Below are positions 47,057 to 59,546 of a stretch of DNA of 64,000 nucleotides, piece after piece (positions within the stretch are counted from its first letter, which is position 1; each line of letters starts with the position of its first letter). The position numbers and the translations under genes were made by a program. The notes under the pieces are model-generated. The model was not told the DNA's origin. It did no database searches and was given only the letters and a program-made list of their open reading frames with translations. The stretch is taken from assembly GCF_030848805.1 (NCBI RefSeq), contig NC_092362.1, positions 18,645,642-18,709,641 on the forward strand. The letters run 5' to 3'. The DNA comes from Temnothorax longispinosus (lineage: Eukaryota > Arthropoda > Insecta > Hymenoptera > Formicidae).

Positions 47057-47847
47057 TAGATATAAAGAGATAATAAATGTGATAAATAATATAAATAATA
47101 TCAAATAAAGCCTTTTGGATCGGAATTACTATTTTTTATAATATTTTATATTAATGTTATTTCGATTTTCTAAAAATTTTAAAACGCAGATATTTCTTAA
47201 GAATATATGTATATACATATATATATATTTACATTAAAATAGAAATAAGAAATATCATAAAAACTCAAGAAAAGATCTTTTATGTCTTTAAACATGATAG
47301 ATTTGCTTTTATCGCGAGCCACAGAATAACGTTGGTCATTCTTTCACAAGATATAAACTTCTGAGTATGACGTAATATTTTCGATACTATATAAAATCGA
47401 ATATCTGCACAAAATTTAGAAAGTGACTTGAAAGAAGTATCGATCAAATGGAGAGTGCATGGATTGTTTATTGCAAACACTTTCGACATGCACCGAGCAA
47501 TCCCCAGAGATAAGTTTCTTCTAACTTCTGTTACACAGATCCTGCCGGCTTAAACGTGCAGAACGGTAAGATCCATTAGGGATAAATTGAACAGGCGAGT
47601 TTATGTCTTGCACGGCGTCTCAAACCTTATCTTTAAAGAACAGAGTTTCTCATAGATTTCAAGAGAGCTTACACACATGCACAAGTTTTGTATGAGAAAC
47701 TGATCGACGTATAAAACATTGATATAAAAATCATATAGCGCAAAATGAATGGTAAAAATCATTTGAAAATGTTTGTACTTTTTTATACCAAATTATATCA
47801 TTTATATTCAATCCTGGAAAATTAATATAGACAATAAAGACTTGTTT

Positions 47848-47853
<6 letters not shown>
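47057..47853. other. Non-coding, AT-rich
   Basis: No recognisable gene or element. Confidence 0.4.

Positions 47854-47883
<30 letters not shown>
47854..47883. repeat. (TA)n microsatellite
   Basis: TA dinucleotide run directly abutting the MITE at 47884; probably its insertion site. Confidence 0.85.
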
Positions 47884-47886
<3 letters not shown>

Positions 47887-48095
47887 GGTCTAGAGGTATG
47901 TTCCGGGACTGTTTACGTTTTTTGAAATGTACAGTCCTGGAATATAACGCATATATATGTAATCAGATTCAAAAAACTGTCCCGAAAATTGCCGTAAGAC
48001 ATGAATTTTTTCCAGGACAGTCCTGGAAACTGCCAAATGTCCCGGAATATACCGATATCAAAAATAAAAGTCCCGGAACATACTTCCGGACCTAC
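47884..48095. mobile_element. MITE family B (~212 bp)
   Basis: Ends GTAGGTCTAGAGGTATGTTC / GAACATACTTCCGGACCTAC pair over about 30 bp. The motif CCGGGACT / AGTCCCGG and the related CAGTCCTGG recur four or more times inside. Flanked by AT/TA-rich sequence. No coding. Confidence 0.8.
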
Positions 48096-51000
48096 ATATA
48101 TAGGTATATTTATTTATTTATTTATATAATATTTAGTACTTCCTAGTAAAATAAAAACGGCATTATAGGATTTTTAAGCTCTTTTTCGGTCAGACGCATT
48201 ATCTTCGTCAAATATTCGTGTATTATAATTATTGATTAAAAATACAAAACCACATTTTAATTGATTTAATATTATATAAGCTATTATTTATTTTTGATCT
48301 CATCAAAATTTAATTTTTCACGTACGAAATTGTTAACCAAAATTTTATAATGCATTGTATGAAGGTTTTAAACGCGATATAAATTGAAAATACCTAGAAA
48401 GTTTAAATTCCGAAAGTGCTAAAATATTAACGAACTCTATAGTGTTCAATAAAATTTAAGACAAAAACCGTTTGATTGAATTTATTATATAAAGCTAAAG
48501 TTTAGTTCATAACATTGTTATATATTTGAAAAACTAAGAAATTCTAAAAAAGTTTTAAATACTTCTACTAGCAAACTTTCTTCTTGTACGTTCTCGATAT
48601 ATTTAATTCAAGGAATGCAAGATGAAGGATACTTCCTAAGTACGACTCTTTACACATTTATTTCATCATTTTATAATTTTGTTTTTGCACTTAGTTTACT
48701 GCACTATTTATATTTCACGATGTATCAATTCGAACAACGATAAAATTACGAGAAATTTTCGATTAATACTTCTCTATCGACTTCTCTGATACAGCGCGGT
48801 AGCCAAACTTCGAACGAAAGCCCATTGTAACTTTCTGGCGCAATAGTGTCGTATGCAGCACTATAGATCAAAGAGTACTCTCTAATTAATATGCATTCGA
48901 TCTACAACAGCCTCATCGGTACGTTTTTCACGTGGATATTTCATCGCGCGCAGTGCAACTATCTTTGAGGAAACATTTTTTTTTTTCCAAGCAATCAAAC
49001 GCGAATTGTCGTCTCACTGACATTGACTCGCAATTTCGAACTATCGAACACAAGGATGAAATCTTGTTATCCTCGAGAATCATCATGGGGATCATCCATT
49101 ATTCATATTGAGCGACCACGAGAAATCCTCAATATCATTGACGACGTTGACCGGTAACATTCTTTCTCTATAATATTTCTCGATAATTTAGACAAATGCC
49201 ACATATAGCTGATATTGAGGTCGCAAACCCGTTTTTTAAACCTTTTCTTATACTAGAATAACACAAGGATCGAGAATCGACAGGTGACAAAATGTTAAGA
49301 TTAACCTTAAGGTAAAGAATGATGGGATGTGACCGTAATTTCCTATATAAAATCTCGTTATACGAGGCATAAAATGATCGAACACGGAGGAAAATAAAGT
49401 GTAACGATGCGTTGGCGAGACGTCGTCATATCTAATGTCTCGTTTGCCTTTAACAAGCAGTCGATAAAAATCTACAATTTCGCTGAAGATCATACGAATA
49501 TTATGGCAATATTGTGAACCATTTCACAGTTGCGATTAACGACAAGACTTAGAGAGAAGCAACAAGCAGAATTCGATAATAGATGTACTTATTACATATG
49601 TAATATATTTCATGTTAAAAATTGGAATAATTTCTCTTTTCATTACCTATTTCCATCATTGAAGCACAATCCATCTAATATCTTTCTCTTTTAGTTGATT
49701 ACTGCTGAAAAACTGTTTAATATAACTTTACATTTTTATTTAATTCTTACTATTTTTCACACCCCAGATTTTTGCAATATAACTGCATTTTATATATATA
49801 TATATATTGTGTGTGTGTGTACATTAATTTCTTTTCGTATAAATAGCAAGATATATTCTGATAAAAAAAAAATCGAGAATTTTTCGTTTATTTCTTGACT
49901 ATGCTACGATATAGCCCGCAGCTTTTTCGCCGTAAACATACATCTAATGGTTTTATCGCGAACCAACGAAGAGAATATTCGCCCAGGCGAAATGCCCTTA
50001 AGTTAACGCGAAAGTTTTACGAGTTTCAGATTATCACGGCTTAAGCTTCCTTCGTATAGTGTCGTATAGGTTTTTATTGCACCAAATCCTTAAATAAAAA
50101 TAATGTTAGAAAAAGAGAAGTGATGACATTTACCAAATGAATCGAGAACATTAAAAATATATATTTGTTCCTTATGCTTGTTATGTAAGGCACGAATTAA
50201 TTGTTTTACAAACGTATTAGTTTTTTATGATAAATAATTTGCTTTGCATAATTGCAACAACAATAATGGATACAGTACGATAAATTAAATGTTTTTTATT
50301 CTTTTTTAAATATAATAACATTAAACAATGCATAATAGTTAAAATTAAAAAAAGAGATTTTTTAATTTTTACATTTTATCTCTTAAATTTTAATCCATCT
50401 CATTAATATACATTATTTTAAAAGTTATAATTTAATGGCCTAATATTCAGATAAAACTTTCATAGTTTTCAAATTATAAATATAAATGAGAAAACTATTA
50501 ATTTATGTAATTGAAGAATAATATAAGATATTTATACATTTCAAGCATTCAACTGCAGATAATTTTGCAACGTCAAGATCTGTATTTTATTTATTATAAA
50601 AGAAGATAAGTAGTTATTACGTCTAAGAAATCTTTCGGAAAATTTAAATTTAAATAAATTGGCTAAACGAGAAACTTTATTCATAAAGTTTAAGAAATCT
50701 GAAATACAGCTTCCGTGTAACAGAGAAATAACGGAACCGGAAAATAATGTCTTTTCAGGAAAAAGTATCTTTTCTCAGAAAAGAATATCTTTTATATTAA
50801 AAAATATTGCAAAAAAGTCGAGTAAAACAATATTAATTTCAAACATAACTCAAAGTGAGATACTTTTGCAAATTTTATGACATAAAATCTAATTTTGTGT
50901 GTAATTCTGATAAGAATAAAATAAATTCCATCTTAATTAAAAATTCAAATAAAAGATGCAAAAGAAAAGTTACGAAAAACTCAATATTTGCATACATTCT

Positions 51001-51632
51001 GTGCATTTATCTTCTACATTATTCAAAATCCTCTATTATTCACCTAAAAATTATTGCTACTTCTCGCCAAAGATTATTAACAGAACTTTTAAAGAAACGG
51101 AAAAAAATTATATAAAAATCAAATGTAAAAAATATCTTTCGGAAACAATTTCTAAGGTGCAATTTCTATGAGGCGAAAGAAAAATATTTCTCCCTTGCAA
51201 GGAAGCAAATAAGAAAAAATACGGTCAAGCACACGGTGGTACGGTTTTCCTCGGCACGGTGTGAAATTCGATCAAATCGATATAATCTCCGATTGCAATT
51301 CGGTAGAACGGTCTCATATACACAGTGCATTCGCACACGCCGCGTATCTGTCCCCAAGGTTTCCATTTCACGCTCCCGCGTCGAGCTTACGTTGGACAAA
51401 CCCGAGGAGGAAACGTCGCGATCGACAAGGTGCAATTGCACAATACCCTAGCGACGCCAATAAGAAAGTTTAGCCATGCAACGTCGTTTCGACTAACATC
51501 CCCTGAGACATCAGACAGACGATCGAACATAATATACATGCATACGAACATTATACATGTATCATAGAAAAATTCTCTCCTTTCTGCTCGTCGCATATCG
51601 TAGAGCATTTTTATTATGGATATAGGAATGCT
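48096..51632. other. Non-coding, AT-rich
   Basis: No gene recognised. GC-richer islands at 48780-49500 and 51180-51560 hold overlapping frames on both strands without known domains. A short (TA)n run is at 49792-49808. Confidence 0.4.
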
Positions 51633-51638
51633 ACTTAC

Positions 51639-51690
51639 CGTCATTGCTTGATTGATCATTTTTATCACGTCTCTGCCATCTTATTTGTAT
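51639..51690 (-). other. Possible small 5' exon with strong donor
   Basis: On the minus strand AAGATGGCAG (a YY1/Pho-like start-site motif) is followed about 25 nt later by ATGATCAATCAAGCAATGACG and a full donor GTAAGT (51633-51638). It could be a first exon, but no downstream exon is recognised. Confidence 0.22.
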
Positions 51691-52118
51691 TAAATCAATA
51701 TTTTCATTTTTCTTTGTATACATTTTCATGCCAACACGTTATCAATACTACATTAAATACTTATATATTGAGAGGTTTTATTAAATTATATAAAAAATGT
51801 ATAAAGTAAGTATAAATAAAATTAAGATGTGTAATCAAAACCTAATAAAAAATCCGATATAATTTATTAAATATTAATCAGATATTTTTATCGATTGATG
51901 GAAAATTTCTTAACCGAAATCGAATCTTCTGTAATCAATCAACTGTTTTATACTTGAATTATCAATTCCGGAATTTTAAATTTAGGTTAGGAATAAAATC
52001 ATTTAAGTGTATTATTTGTAGCCAATATTGATTCGCGATTGACCGATGGCATTGTGTTTGATGATATAAGAAATGAACGCACGTAACGGTAACGAACGGT
52101 GACAGAAATGTTAATTTA

Positions 52119-52176
52119 TAAATCAGCAGGCAGATTCATAAATCAGCAGACAAATTCATAAATCAGCAGACTAAAT
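52119..52176. repeat. 20-bp tandem repeat, ~2.9 copies
   Basis: Unit TAAATCAGCAGRCARATTCA repeated almost three times. Confidence 0.85.
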
Positions 52177-53487
52177 AAAAAAAAAACTTTGGTCACTCGA
52201 CATAACGTCCAAAGTTTAGTATATCATGATTGACAAAGAATGACGTAAAATGGTGAAATAAGTATTATTATTCACAATCGTAAGTATTCTTCATGCATAT
52301 TTTTCCCCAATATGTATGTATATTTTTATGAAATTTTGCCTTTACCTTTATGTAAATTAAAAATGATTCAATATTCTACTTAAATTACTTTTAATATACT
52401 ATAATGAAACATATTTCAATATTAAATAATTTAATACAATTGTTTAACTCTGATATATTTTGTAAACGAATTCATCACCAATATTATTCTACAATAATAT
52501 TTGGTGAATTTCTCATCCGCGCGTACTATATATATATTAATTTACTTCAAGTTTTACAATTAGTCCATCCACTTCGAGAGAAAGAAGAAAAGGCAATAGA
52601 TTTATGAAATCTTATGTTTATCTATAATAGTCTCTTATGCTTTTAATATATATTTCAAATTTTTTAAATATCGTGATAATTATAAGCATAACTCATTTAG
52701 ATATTAAGAAAGAATAAATAATAATTCATTTTCCGCTACATTTATATTATTAAATATAATAAATTAAAAATTTTTCATAAAAATTGTCAGAAAGAGCGAT
52801 TTAACACTCTTAATTCTCCGCGGCTCTTCTAATAATATTTTATATTTTCATGTGTTAGGTATATATTTGAAGAGTATACATATATAGCAGAATTTTCAGA
52901 AAATTATGCGAGATAAAATCCATTGTATAAAGATTATGAGAATAAATAATTTAACATTCACAAATCACACGAATCAATGCGCAGCAGTGGAACACGTATT
53001 ATAATATTATAAATAACATACATTCTAATCAAAAACATACGAATGTATCAAAATTAAAACAATTAATATCAAATTAATGAAAATATTAATTTCCCTAAAC
53101 AATTAATATCTTTATTAATTTGATATTAAATGTTGAAACAAATATTTAATATAAAATCACTGATGCAGAAAATAATCGCAATCACGCTGCTATAGTTATC
53201 ATTTCATTGCTATCGTTAATTTCCATTAACTCACTACGCAATCACTTTGTGGAAAATCCAAATTAAAACATACGATCACAAAGTTTGTTTTAAAATAGTA
53301 CTTTTTAAATTCGCATTCTTTTTAATCTTTTTATTCATATGCCGCGAATCTAACAATGGATATTTCATTAAGCGCGCGTCCAAAAACAATGATATCGCGG
53401 TGACGAATCGATTTGCGGTTAGGTTAGACATCTCAAGGTAATAAAATCCACCATTGAACAATAACGCAATAAACAGTCATTACTCAC

Positions 53488-53705
53488 CGCTCCGCCGTCG
53501 CCGTCGCCCGACGCCTCTCAGATCTGCTCCAGGCTCCTCTCAGCTTCCAGCTCCTCCTCTCAGCTTGCAGCTCCTTCTCTCGTTGCTTCCTGGTGGCACA
53601 CTCACTCGCAATTGTCACTCGCGAAAATGTCATTAACACGATATCGACAACACGACGCGACGCGACGCGACGCGACGTTACGATTGTACGTTCGCGGATG
53701 GTCAA
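53488..53705 (-). other. Candidate first exon, minus strand
   Basis: Open from about 53705 to a consensus donor (GGAGCG|GTGAGT). An ATG at about 53628 would give a 48-codon Arg/Glu-rich start (MTFSRVTIASECATRKQREK) ending in the GC-rich repeat tail. It could equally be 5' untranslated. The downstream exon was not found. Confidence 0.3.
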
Positions 53706-54222
53706 TAATGTCTCTCGTCTCTCGTCTCTCGTCTCCGGCCACTAACTTCACTCACGACTCACGCCGTATCGCGCTAAGTTTCCGGTAATCGGGTTAAGTT
53801 TCCGGCACTATATTTGCAAACGTATGTTTGTCGTCGTCGCTAATGGAACGTCACAGCACGGAACGGATCTACTCCAAATCGAGAGACGAGAAGCGTGGCA
53901 TTCAATTAGCAAGCTAAGCTATTCGTAGTTGATTCTGATGCGCCTCGCCTCGCCTCGCATCTCGCATCTTGATATTTGATCGTCGCGTGATTCCGCGTTT
54001 GTACTACGTTGAATATTTCATCGGGATCAATCGCGCGAGCAATCGGCAAAGCGTATCCTCCCCGCACAATATATAGAATATGAATGTTTCTGCCGTTTTA
54101 GGCATTCCGTTACGCGAATTTAATGTTCGTCCTCGATTTTAACACATTCTCGTGTATCTACTCACGTACCGCACAAGATTATAATCACCATGTAAAACGC
54201 AAGAGTGGCTGCTTCTGTAGTC

Positions 54223-54440
54223 TAGCCGCGAGATTTACGTGCTTTCTCCGCCATTTCAAATTCGACCGTTGACCGTTGACCTCGCGAAACGTCGCGGGCG
54301 GCGCGCGGCGGGCGGCGAGCACGTCGTCGAGCCTCTGAAGTTAGCCGCGCGATTATTCACAAACTTAATTCCTCCGTCATTTCAAATTCGACCATTGATC
54401 TCGCAAAACGTTGCGAGCGTCGAGCGAGTCGTCGAGCTTC
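54223..54440. repeat. 119-bp duplicated unit, CpG-rich
   Basis: Two adjacent related copies begin with TAGCCGCG (54223 and 54342), share CATTTCAAATTCGACC and end GTCGTCGAGC. They are diverged and differ by a GC-rich insertion in the first copy. Confidence 0.65.
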
Positions 54441-54479
54441 CTTCTCTCGCATCCTTCGTATTTTATTCGCGTTAATTCG

Positions 54480-54635
54480 TCCGCCGCGTAGCGGTATAAC
54501 AATAAGTGCTCATCGCGTCGCGAGAGTAAGAAATGCCGCGTATATTTGCGGAGTGAAAGTGAATACGCTACGAAAGAAAGAGCGACAACGGTAACTGAAC
54601 GGCGGAGAGGGAGAGGCGAAGGGCGGCGATTATAG
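54480..54635 (+). other. Candidate untranslated first exon, plus strand
   Basis: The GC-rich segment ends GGCGATTATAG followed by donor GTGAGT. No ATG-initiated conserved frame. It could be the 5' exon of a gene extending right; that gene's coding part was not recognised. Confidence 0.25.
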
Positions 54636-55232
54636 GTGAGTAACGGATATTTATTGAAATAATCGGGACAAATATGTACAATCGAAAGAGAGATCGCGTT
54701 CTAAAAGACCACGCGATATATGGAACGGTCCGCGCCACTACTTGCCTCGCTTGAGTCTCGCGCGCTGGATGAATGATAACGCGCACAGTGATAGCGCAAT
54801 GACAGAACGGAGCCGCGGGCTTCTCCGGTAACACGAATGATCGAAACGGAATAGGAGCAGGCTGACTACGCACGTCGTCGAACACGCACGTCGAGTCACC
54901 CTACCCCCACTCTATCCCCCCCTATATCAGGTTACCGCGGCGCCCGCGCCGCCCGCGGCCGCATTCCAGAGGACAATACGATGTGCGTACTGCGTGACGA
55001 TTCACGACGTTCGCGGCGCGCTATATGCTATACCTGCCTCGGTCGAATCTCGTCGGGTGAATGATAGTACGCGGGAACTTTGTGTACTTACACAACACAT
55101 GAATACAACAGCCGCGCTATATCGCGCTCGACGCTGCTACCAAAATAAACGGTCGACGGAGCAGCGAGCACTTGCCTTTGTATATGTAATGGCGTAATGG
55201 TCAGTTTATATCGCCACGAAATACTCGGCGTG

Positions 55233-56285
55233 CGTTCACGAAATATTTAACGTCTTATAAAGTGAATTGTGTCATAATCTGCCCCTTGCGCGTTTCGCAT
55301 TTTATCGATAAACGCGATCGATATAACATGCATGTGATCGTGATATTTTCGCGAGTGAATTAAAGTGAACGCGCTACGAAAAAAAGAGCAACGGTATATA
55401 TTTACAATTTGTATTTGTGAGTTGACACTCATTCTTTTTATTTTACGCCAAATTCTTACGCAAATTGAGTGGTTTTAACAAATTGAGAATTTTTCTCGCC
55501 TTTCCTGAAATCGGGAAAGTGAAATTAAATCGTTCACGAAATATTTAACGTCTTACAAAGCGAATTATATCGCAATCTGCCCCGTGTTTCGCGTTTTATT
55601 GATAAACGCGATCGATATAAATAACATGCGTGTGATCGTGATATTTTCACGAGTGAAATAAAGTGAACGCGCTACGAAAAAAAGAGCAACGGTACATATT
55701 TATGTACAATTTGTATTTGTGAGTTGACTCCTTCTTGTTATTTTACGCCAAATTCTTACGCAAATTGAGTGGTTTTAACGAATTGAGAATTTTTCTCGCG
55801 TTTTCTTAAATCGAGAAAATGCAATTAAATCGTTCACGAAATACTTAACGTTTTACAAAACGAATTATATTATAATCTGCCCTTTGCGTTTCGGATTTTA
55901 TTGATAAACGCGATAAATCATCATCGATATATTATTCGTCTTTATGCGAGTTGACCCGCTCTTTTTATTTTGCATCAAATAGGGCGATTTTAACGAATCA
56001 ACGATTTTTCTAGTGTTTTCTTAAATCGCGAAAGTAAAATTAAATCGTTCACGAAATACTTAACGTTTTACAAAACGAATTATATTATAATCTACCCTCT
56101 TGCATTTTGCATTTCATCGATAAACGCGCTCGATATATTGTCATCGATACATTATTCGTATTTATGCGAGTTGACCAACTCTTTTTTATTTTTCGCCAAA
56201 TTTTTACCCGCCGATTTGAACGATTTTAACGAATCGAGAATTTTTCTCCTGTTTTCTTAATAAATCAGGAAAATTGAATTAAATA
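55233..56285. repeat. Tandem array of ~300-bp units, four copies
   Basis: Units begin CGTTCACGAAATANTTAACG at 55233, 55531, 55831 and 56046. Shared landmarks are GCGTTTCG.ATTTTATNGATAAACGCG, GAGTTGACNNNCTC and GAATTTTTCTCG. The first two are ~298-300 bp; the last two are shorter (about 215 and 240 bp), lacking the middle CGCGCTACGAAAAAAAGAGC block. A related copy of that block lies outside the array at 54553-54592. No coding potential. Confidence 0.85.
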
Positions 56286-58589
56286 GCCGCAAAAGATGTG
56301 ACGATTCTCTTTCTTTTCTATCCTTTATTGTCTTCATGTATTACTTATTAATATTGCATAATTTTATTCTCCGATAATATAAAATATATAATAAACATTT
56401 TTAAAGAAAATATATGAGACGTATGTAAACTTTATTCTTCAAATTCTTCAAAGAAATTAAACATTTGATTCAATTCGTTCAAGTGCAATGTCATTTTTTA
56501 GACAATGAATTTGATTCGCGTTGCATCGAACAATGGATATAGTTTTCAGGGCTATTTTCGAATGTATCGTTATTAATTCTTCTAAGTAGAGTAATTTAGC
56601 AATCATTCAAAATTTTCATTTAAAATGGGATTATTTGGGATACAGCATAGATCATCTATCTCCTTCTATTAATTGACGAATATAATTGTCCAACGAAAAA
56701 TTTAACAAAAATTTCATTATACTTATATACATATAATATACGCAAAATTTAGAATACTTATTTCTGAAAAATCTGGAATTTGCTAGTGTCTCTTTGGTAT
56801 GATAGCTATCGGCGGTTCTGTTATACCTCACATTCCATTCATGAAATGTCACGCGAATAGCTTCTGCGTCAGTAGCCTAATGCACTCGAAGAATTCATCG
56901 TTCCTCAGGAATTTCGTTCCATCGTTGTACGAGCTTGACCTAGTGCACTGGATATCAATCAACCATTAAATCTCACTCTCACGTTCTGCATTATACTAAA
57001 AAATTATATTAACACGTTAAAATTTTAGTATACAAATTTGCAATTTATATTTTAACAAATATGTAGATAGTAAATTATTTCTTTAACGATAGAGAATTGC
57101 TATAAAATAGGATGGGGATGAGCGGGAACATAATGAAGTCGGTTAAAAAGAAAATGTTCAACGTGTATAGAAAGACATTGCTCATTATTGTTTTGTCGTT
57201 AGAAACATTATCGGATTAAACTTACAAGTAATAACTATACACGCATAGATGTACATACATATATAATAATAAGAGTATACATGTGTTGTATATTTAAAAT
57301 TGCAATAACCATTACGCTATTTCACATTGCGATTAATTTCAAGTGCAATGTCTATCTCTCGTACTGTTAATAAAATCTCCTTCGACAAGTGGAAAACGCT
57401 TTTATTTATAATTTACGTATTAGCTAAAGTGCAGTCGTTTTATGGACGTAAAAGTGAAAAATCTTCTTGGAAATGCGAAATGCAACATGTGAAAAAGTAC
57501 ATTTACGTGTATATATCCTAAAGTACAATTCCTAAAATTCGTCTATGAAATTTTTATCAAACAAGCTTGAGCACTCTGTAAATGCTTTGTGCACTGTTGA
57601 GCAGCAAACTTACTTCACCCAACACTGCAAGGAGATTAAAAAAAAACATAATTATCTTCAGTTTATCTTAAATAACGTGGAAATATAGTATCATTGGTCA
57701 GTATTCGTAGTCAGATCTTATATATATAGATATGAGGTCTGACTATGAATACAGGTCATTGTCTTATAAATTTATATTATATATAAATTTTATATATAAT
57801 TCTACATATAAAATTTATATAATTTATATAAATTACATTATGTTTAATTGTATATATAAAGAGTGTCATATTATGTATCTATATATCGTGTTATTTACTG
57901 ACTAATAAATAAATAGTTTGACGTAATAATAAAGGTCTCCCTCCAAAGACAATAATACAAACAAGTTTTTCTATTTCTGATTGTTTAACGTATATCTTTA
58001 AAAAAGCAAAAGAAGTTTAATGTATCCCATTAAAACACAATCGGTATAAAAGGAATGTATAGTGATGCCTATATCTCTGTCGTCATATCTTTATCTTCAC
58101 TATTAGCATTAAATGTTTAGCACATTTCTTTCATTTATCCCGTATTACAATCTCCTTCTTTCTACTCCTTTCTTTATTAAAAGATTGAGAAAATATTTTT
58201 CACAAATAAATACGTACGTCATATATCTAAAACGAAAATTGGGGATTTAATTCTTGTGTTGGCGCTCATTATTTTCCTCTTATTGCGTAAAAACGTTAGC
58301 AATAAGACCTATATATTGAAGAAATCGATCAATTGCAAGAAGAAATTCTTGAGAAGATTGCCATTTTGAAGAACTCTCTACTTTGTTTGTTCGAGCGACT
58401 TAACGTTTAAGTCTTACTGTTTATGTCTTTCTATGTGCTTCTGTATTCGAATCCCAACTCTAAAATGTTGTTACTTTTAGATGTATAACGAATGTCGAAA
58501 GATTGGATTTGTTGACTTGCAATTTATCTTTTTTGTTTCTTGTGTCTGTTTGAAAATGTCCGATTATAGTCAACATGTTGGGCCTGGCA
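56286..58589. other. Non-coding; hairpin at 57692
   Basis: At 57692-57760 an imperfect hairpin pairs TCAGTATTCGTAGTCAGATC with GGTCTGACTATGAATACAGG around a TA-rich loop. Reverse-strand AATAAA at 58173-58178 could serve the gene ending at 58590. Nothing else recognised. Confidence 0.45.
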
Positions 58590-59546
58590 CTAGGAATTTG
58601 CATTCCTAGTAATACTTTGCACAACACGCTGTCCCCACCATGCCTCCAAGTTAAATGGCTCAAAATCTGTAAAAAAAAAAGTGAGACGCAATATATCCTA
58701 TACATCCTTCATTCACAATATATTCAAAGAAAATAATAAAGGAAAATAAAAATTATCGAAGTAAAGGAATAAAACGTTACAATAAAACAAAATATCTCTA
58801 AAGAATGGGAATTAATCTCTGCTGTTACACTGTACATGCACATATAATTTTCTTAGGGTGCGTTCCGTTTCAAGCGGGGAGCACACATTTCTGCACAACG
58901 CATAATCCGTAAGCATAAGAAAATTGATTGGTCCATACACATGTGCATAAGGAAATAGACCAATCAGTTTTCTTATGCTTACGTATTATGCGTTATGTAG
59001 AAGTGTGTGCTCCCCGCTTCACGCATGATGTGCATAATGCATCACTTATCCTTGTTTAACATTCAGTGAACAAGGATAAGTAATGCATTATGGGCATCAT
59101 GCGTGAAACGGAATGCACTCTTAGTAAATTAAGATCAAAACAAAGAAACAAAAGAAATAAAATCCTTCAGTTTAAATAAAAATTTTTTTATATCACTACT
59201 GTTTCTATAAAGTACAAAATGTTTACCTTTCAACTGTGGGTTTGGCTCACGTTCTTGGTAATATGTAACTGACGCTCCATGTCTATAATTGGAGGAGTTA
59301 CTGTGTGGTTGATTGTGGCACATATCTAACTCTTTAGATACAGAATTCCACGCTGAAAAAAAAACATGAAACGAGTATAAAGAATAAACCGTCCCTCGAA
59401 AACATATATTTTAATCATTTGAATTAAATTGCACGTGTATACTTACAATCATAGATATACTTGATCAGGTCAAAGTGTTGCGCCAGTGTCTCTGACTGAT
59501 GTCTGGAAGGTATCGATGAGGGCCTCTTCCCATTCATCGTAGTCAT
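58590..59546 (-). CDS. MCRIP/FAM195-family protein, three coding exons
   Basis: Coding exons 59447-59546, 59227-59352 and 58590-58666 join in frame with consensus sites (GTAAGT, GTAAAC; acceptors TTTCAG, TTACAG) into a 100-residue protein. That is close to the ~97 residues of human MCRIP1. Family marks in order: NGKRPSS near the N-terminus, an acidic/aromatic FDLIKYIYDSW segment (human form VRFIYEAW), YYQEREPNPQLKDFEPFNLE (human form YVERTPNPRLQNFVPIDLD), and a C-terminal EAWWGQRVVQSIT (human MCRIP2 form EWWAQQFLARIT). In mammals MCRIP proteins bind the CtBP co-repressor under ERK control and associate with DDX6-containing granules; those roles are inferred here. The start is the first ATG after an AG (GATCGCAG|ATGACT), so a 5' untranslated exon probably lies upstream, perhaps ending at the minus-strand donor GTAAGC at 60903-60908. 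The second coding intron holds a MITE. Confidence 0.82.
58857..59119. mobile_element. Double-hairpin MITE in MCRIP intron
   Basis: Outer ends GGTGCGTTCCGTTTC / GAAACGGAATGCACT with CTTAG on both flanks (58852-58856, 59120-59124), a possible 5-bp target duplication. Inside are two consecutive hairpins. One is closed by AGCGGGGAGCACACA and TGTGTGCTCCCCGCT, the other by ACGCATGATG...CATCATGCGT with a TTATCCTTGTT inner stem. The single strand would fold as a cloverleaf. It lies wholly in the intron between coding exons 2 and 3. Confidence 0.8.

Larger units (their letters stand above)
53480..55230. promoter_or_regulatory. CpG-rich region, probable promoter area
   Basis: Strong switch from AT-rich to GC/CpG-rich sequence, with CGACG and TCTCTCG simple repeats (about 53653-53680, 53706-53738) and CGGCGCGCGGCGGGCGGCG near 54300. 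Donors face outward from it: minus-strand GTGAGT at 53482-53487 and plus-strand GTGAGT at 54636. In insects such islands often mark promoters and first exons of developmental genes. No known protein is encoded within. Confidence 0.45.

Noticed and set aside
58443..58459. tRNA B-box-like ATTCGAATCCC
   Set aside because: No A box or cloverleaf could be built around it.
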